From positions 1 through 14,876 of the forward strand of contig JBJEKW010000025.1 in NCBI GenBank assembly GCA_051878835.1: a DNA stretch of 14,876 nucleotides. The letters are read 5' to 3'. Of the stretch, positions 14,850-14,876 are shown in pieces. Source of the stretch: Olsenella_K sp051878835. Its GTDB lineage: Bacteria; Actinomycetota; Coriobacteriia; Coriobacteriales; Atopobiaceae. The translations under genes were made by a program, and so were the position numbers. How positions within the stretch are numbered: position 1 is the stretch's first letter; every line of letters begins with the position of its first letter. The notes beneath the pieces were generated by a model. It was not told where the DNA came from. It worked only from the letters and a program-made list of their open reading frames with translations, and ran no database searches.

Positions 14850-14869
14850 TCTGCACCGCTGGGTGCAGA
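14850..14869. repeat. Hairpin at the end of the 52-bp array
   Basis: TCTGCACC (14850-14857) and GGTGCAGA (14862-14869) form an 8-bp perfect inverted repeat around GCTG. It begins exactly where a fourth 52-bp unit would start and shares its first bases (TCTGCA). The window ends seven bases later, so the boundary of the array cannot be judged. Confidence 0.65.
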
Positions 14870-14876
14870 GTGGCCA

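Larger units (their letters stand above)
14559..14876. other. Gene-free right flank made of repeats
   Basis: After the DegV stop the window has no credible gene. The first 40 bp include a weak hairpin (GCGGC-GACT-GCCGC) without a T-tract. The rest is two adjoining repeat arrays (14601-14689 and 14693-14849) and a terminal hairpin. A plus-strand frame runs through part of it (with residues like ATGSALATGTCATNT) but lacks a ribosome site and family features. Confidence 0.6.

Overview
The window is high-GC DNA with strong G/C preference at third codon positions, SD-type ribosome sites (AGGAGG) and a housekeeping set that fits an anaerobic actinobacterium of the class Coriobacteriia, probably Olsenella/Atopobiaceae-like. 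The lineage call is inference from protein style (a DUF1858-DUF438-hemerythrin-PAS protein, a DegV/FakB protein, a HAD-thiamine pyrophosphokinase fusion) and from intergenic repeats. No tRNA, rRNA, CRISPR, phage or transposase gene was seen.

Layout. 1-786: no convincing gene; degenerate repeats, one resembling the array at the far right end. 787-1599 (+): TetR-family regulator with its own terminator. 1755-3422 (-): 555-residue DUF438/hemerythrin-like/PAS protein, transcribed towards tetR. A 415-bp divergent spacer with a 16-bp perfect palindrome separates it from metK (3838-5088, +), which ends in a strong intrinsic terminator. A near-consensus promoter (TTGACA-N17-TATATT) abuts that terminator and drives a 36-residue single-span membrane miniprotein (5278-5388), followed by a hairpin-T signal and then a YbaK/EbsC-type aminoacyl-tRNA deacylase (5544-6029).

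6110-11364 is a tight operon, priA-def-fmt-rsmB: replication restart helicase, peptide deformylase, Met-tRNA formyltransferase and 16S rRNA m5C methyltransferase, with gaps of 10, 9 and 1 nt. fmt supplies the formyl group on initiator Met-tRNA and def removes it from nascent proteins. After rsmB lies an unusual element: two 34-bp direct repeats, the second forming a 25-bp perfect inverted repeat with a third, inverted copy. A small FmdB-type zinc ribbon protein follows on the minus strand (11612-11797), with its own terminator and a leader hairpin.

The right part has a HAD phosphatase-thiamine pyrophosphokinase fusion (12066-13529) and a DegV/FakB fatty-acid-binding protein (13689-14558). The window ends in two adjoining repeat arrays: short degenerate units of about 18 bp (14601-14689) and three 52-53-bp units (14693-14849). 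No multi-gene novel system is visible. The most unusual items are the repeats at 11370-11480 and 14601-14869, the fusion enzyme and the membrane miniprotein.
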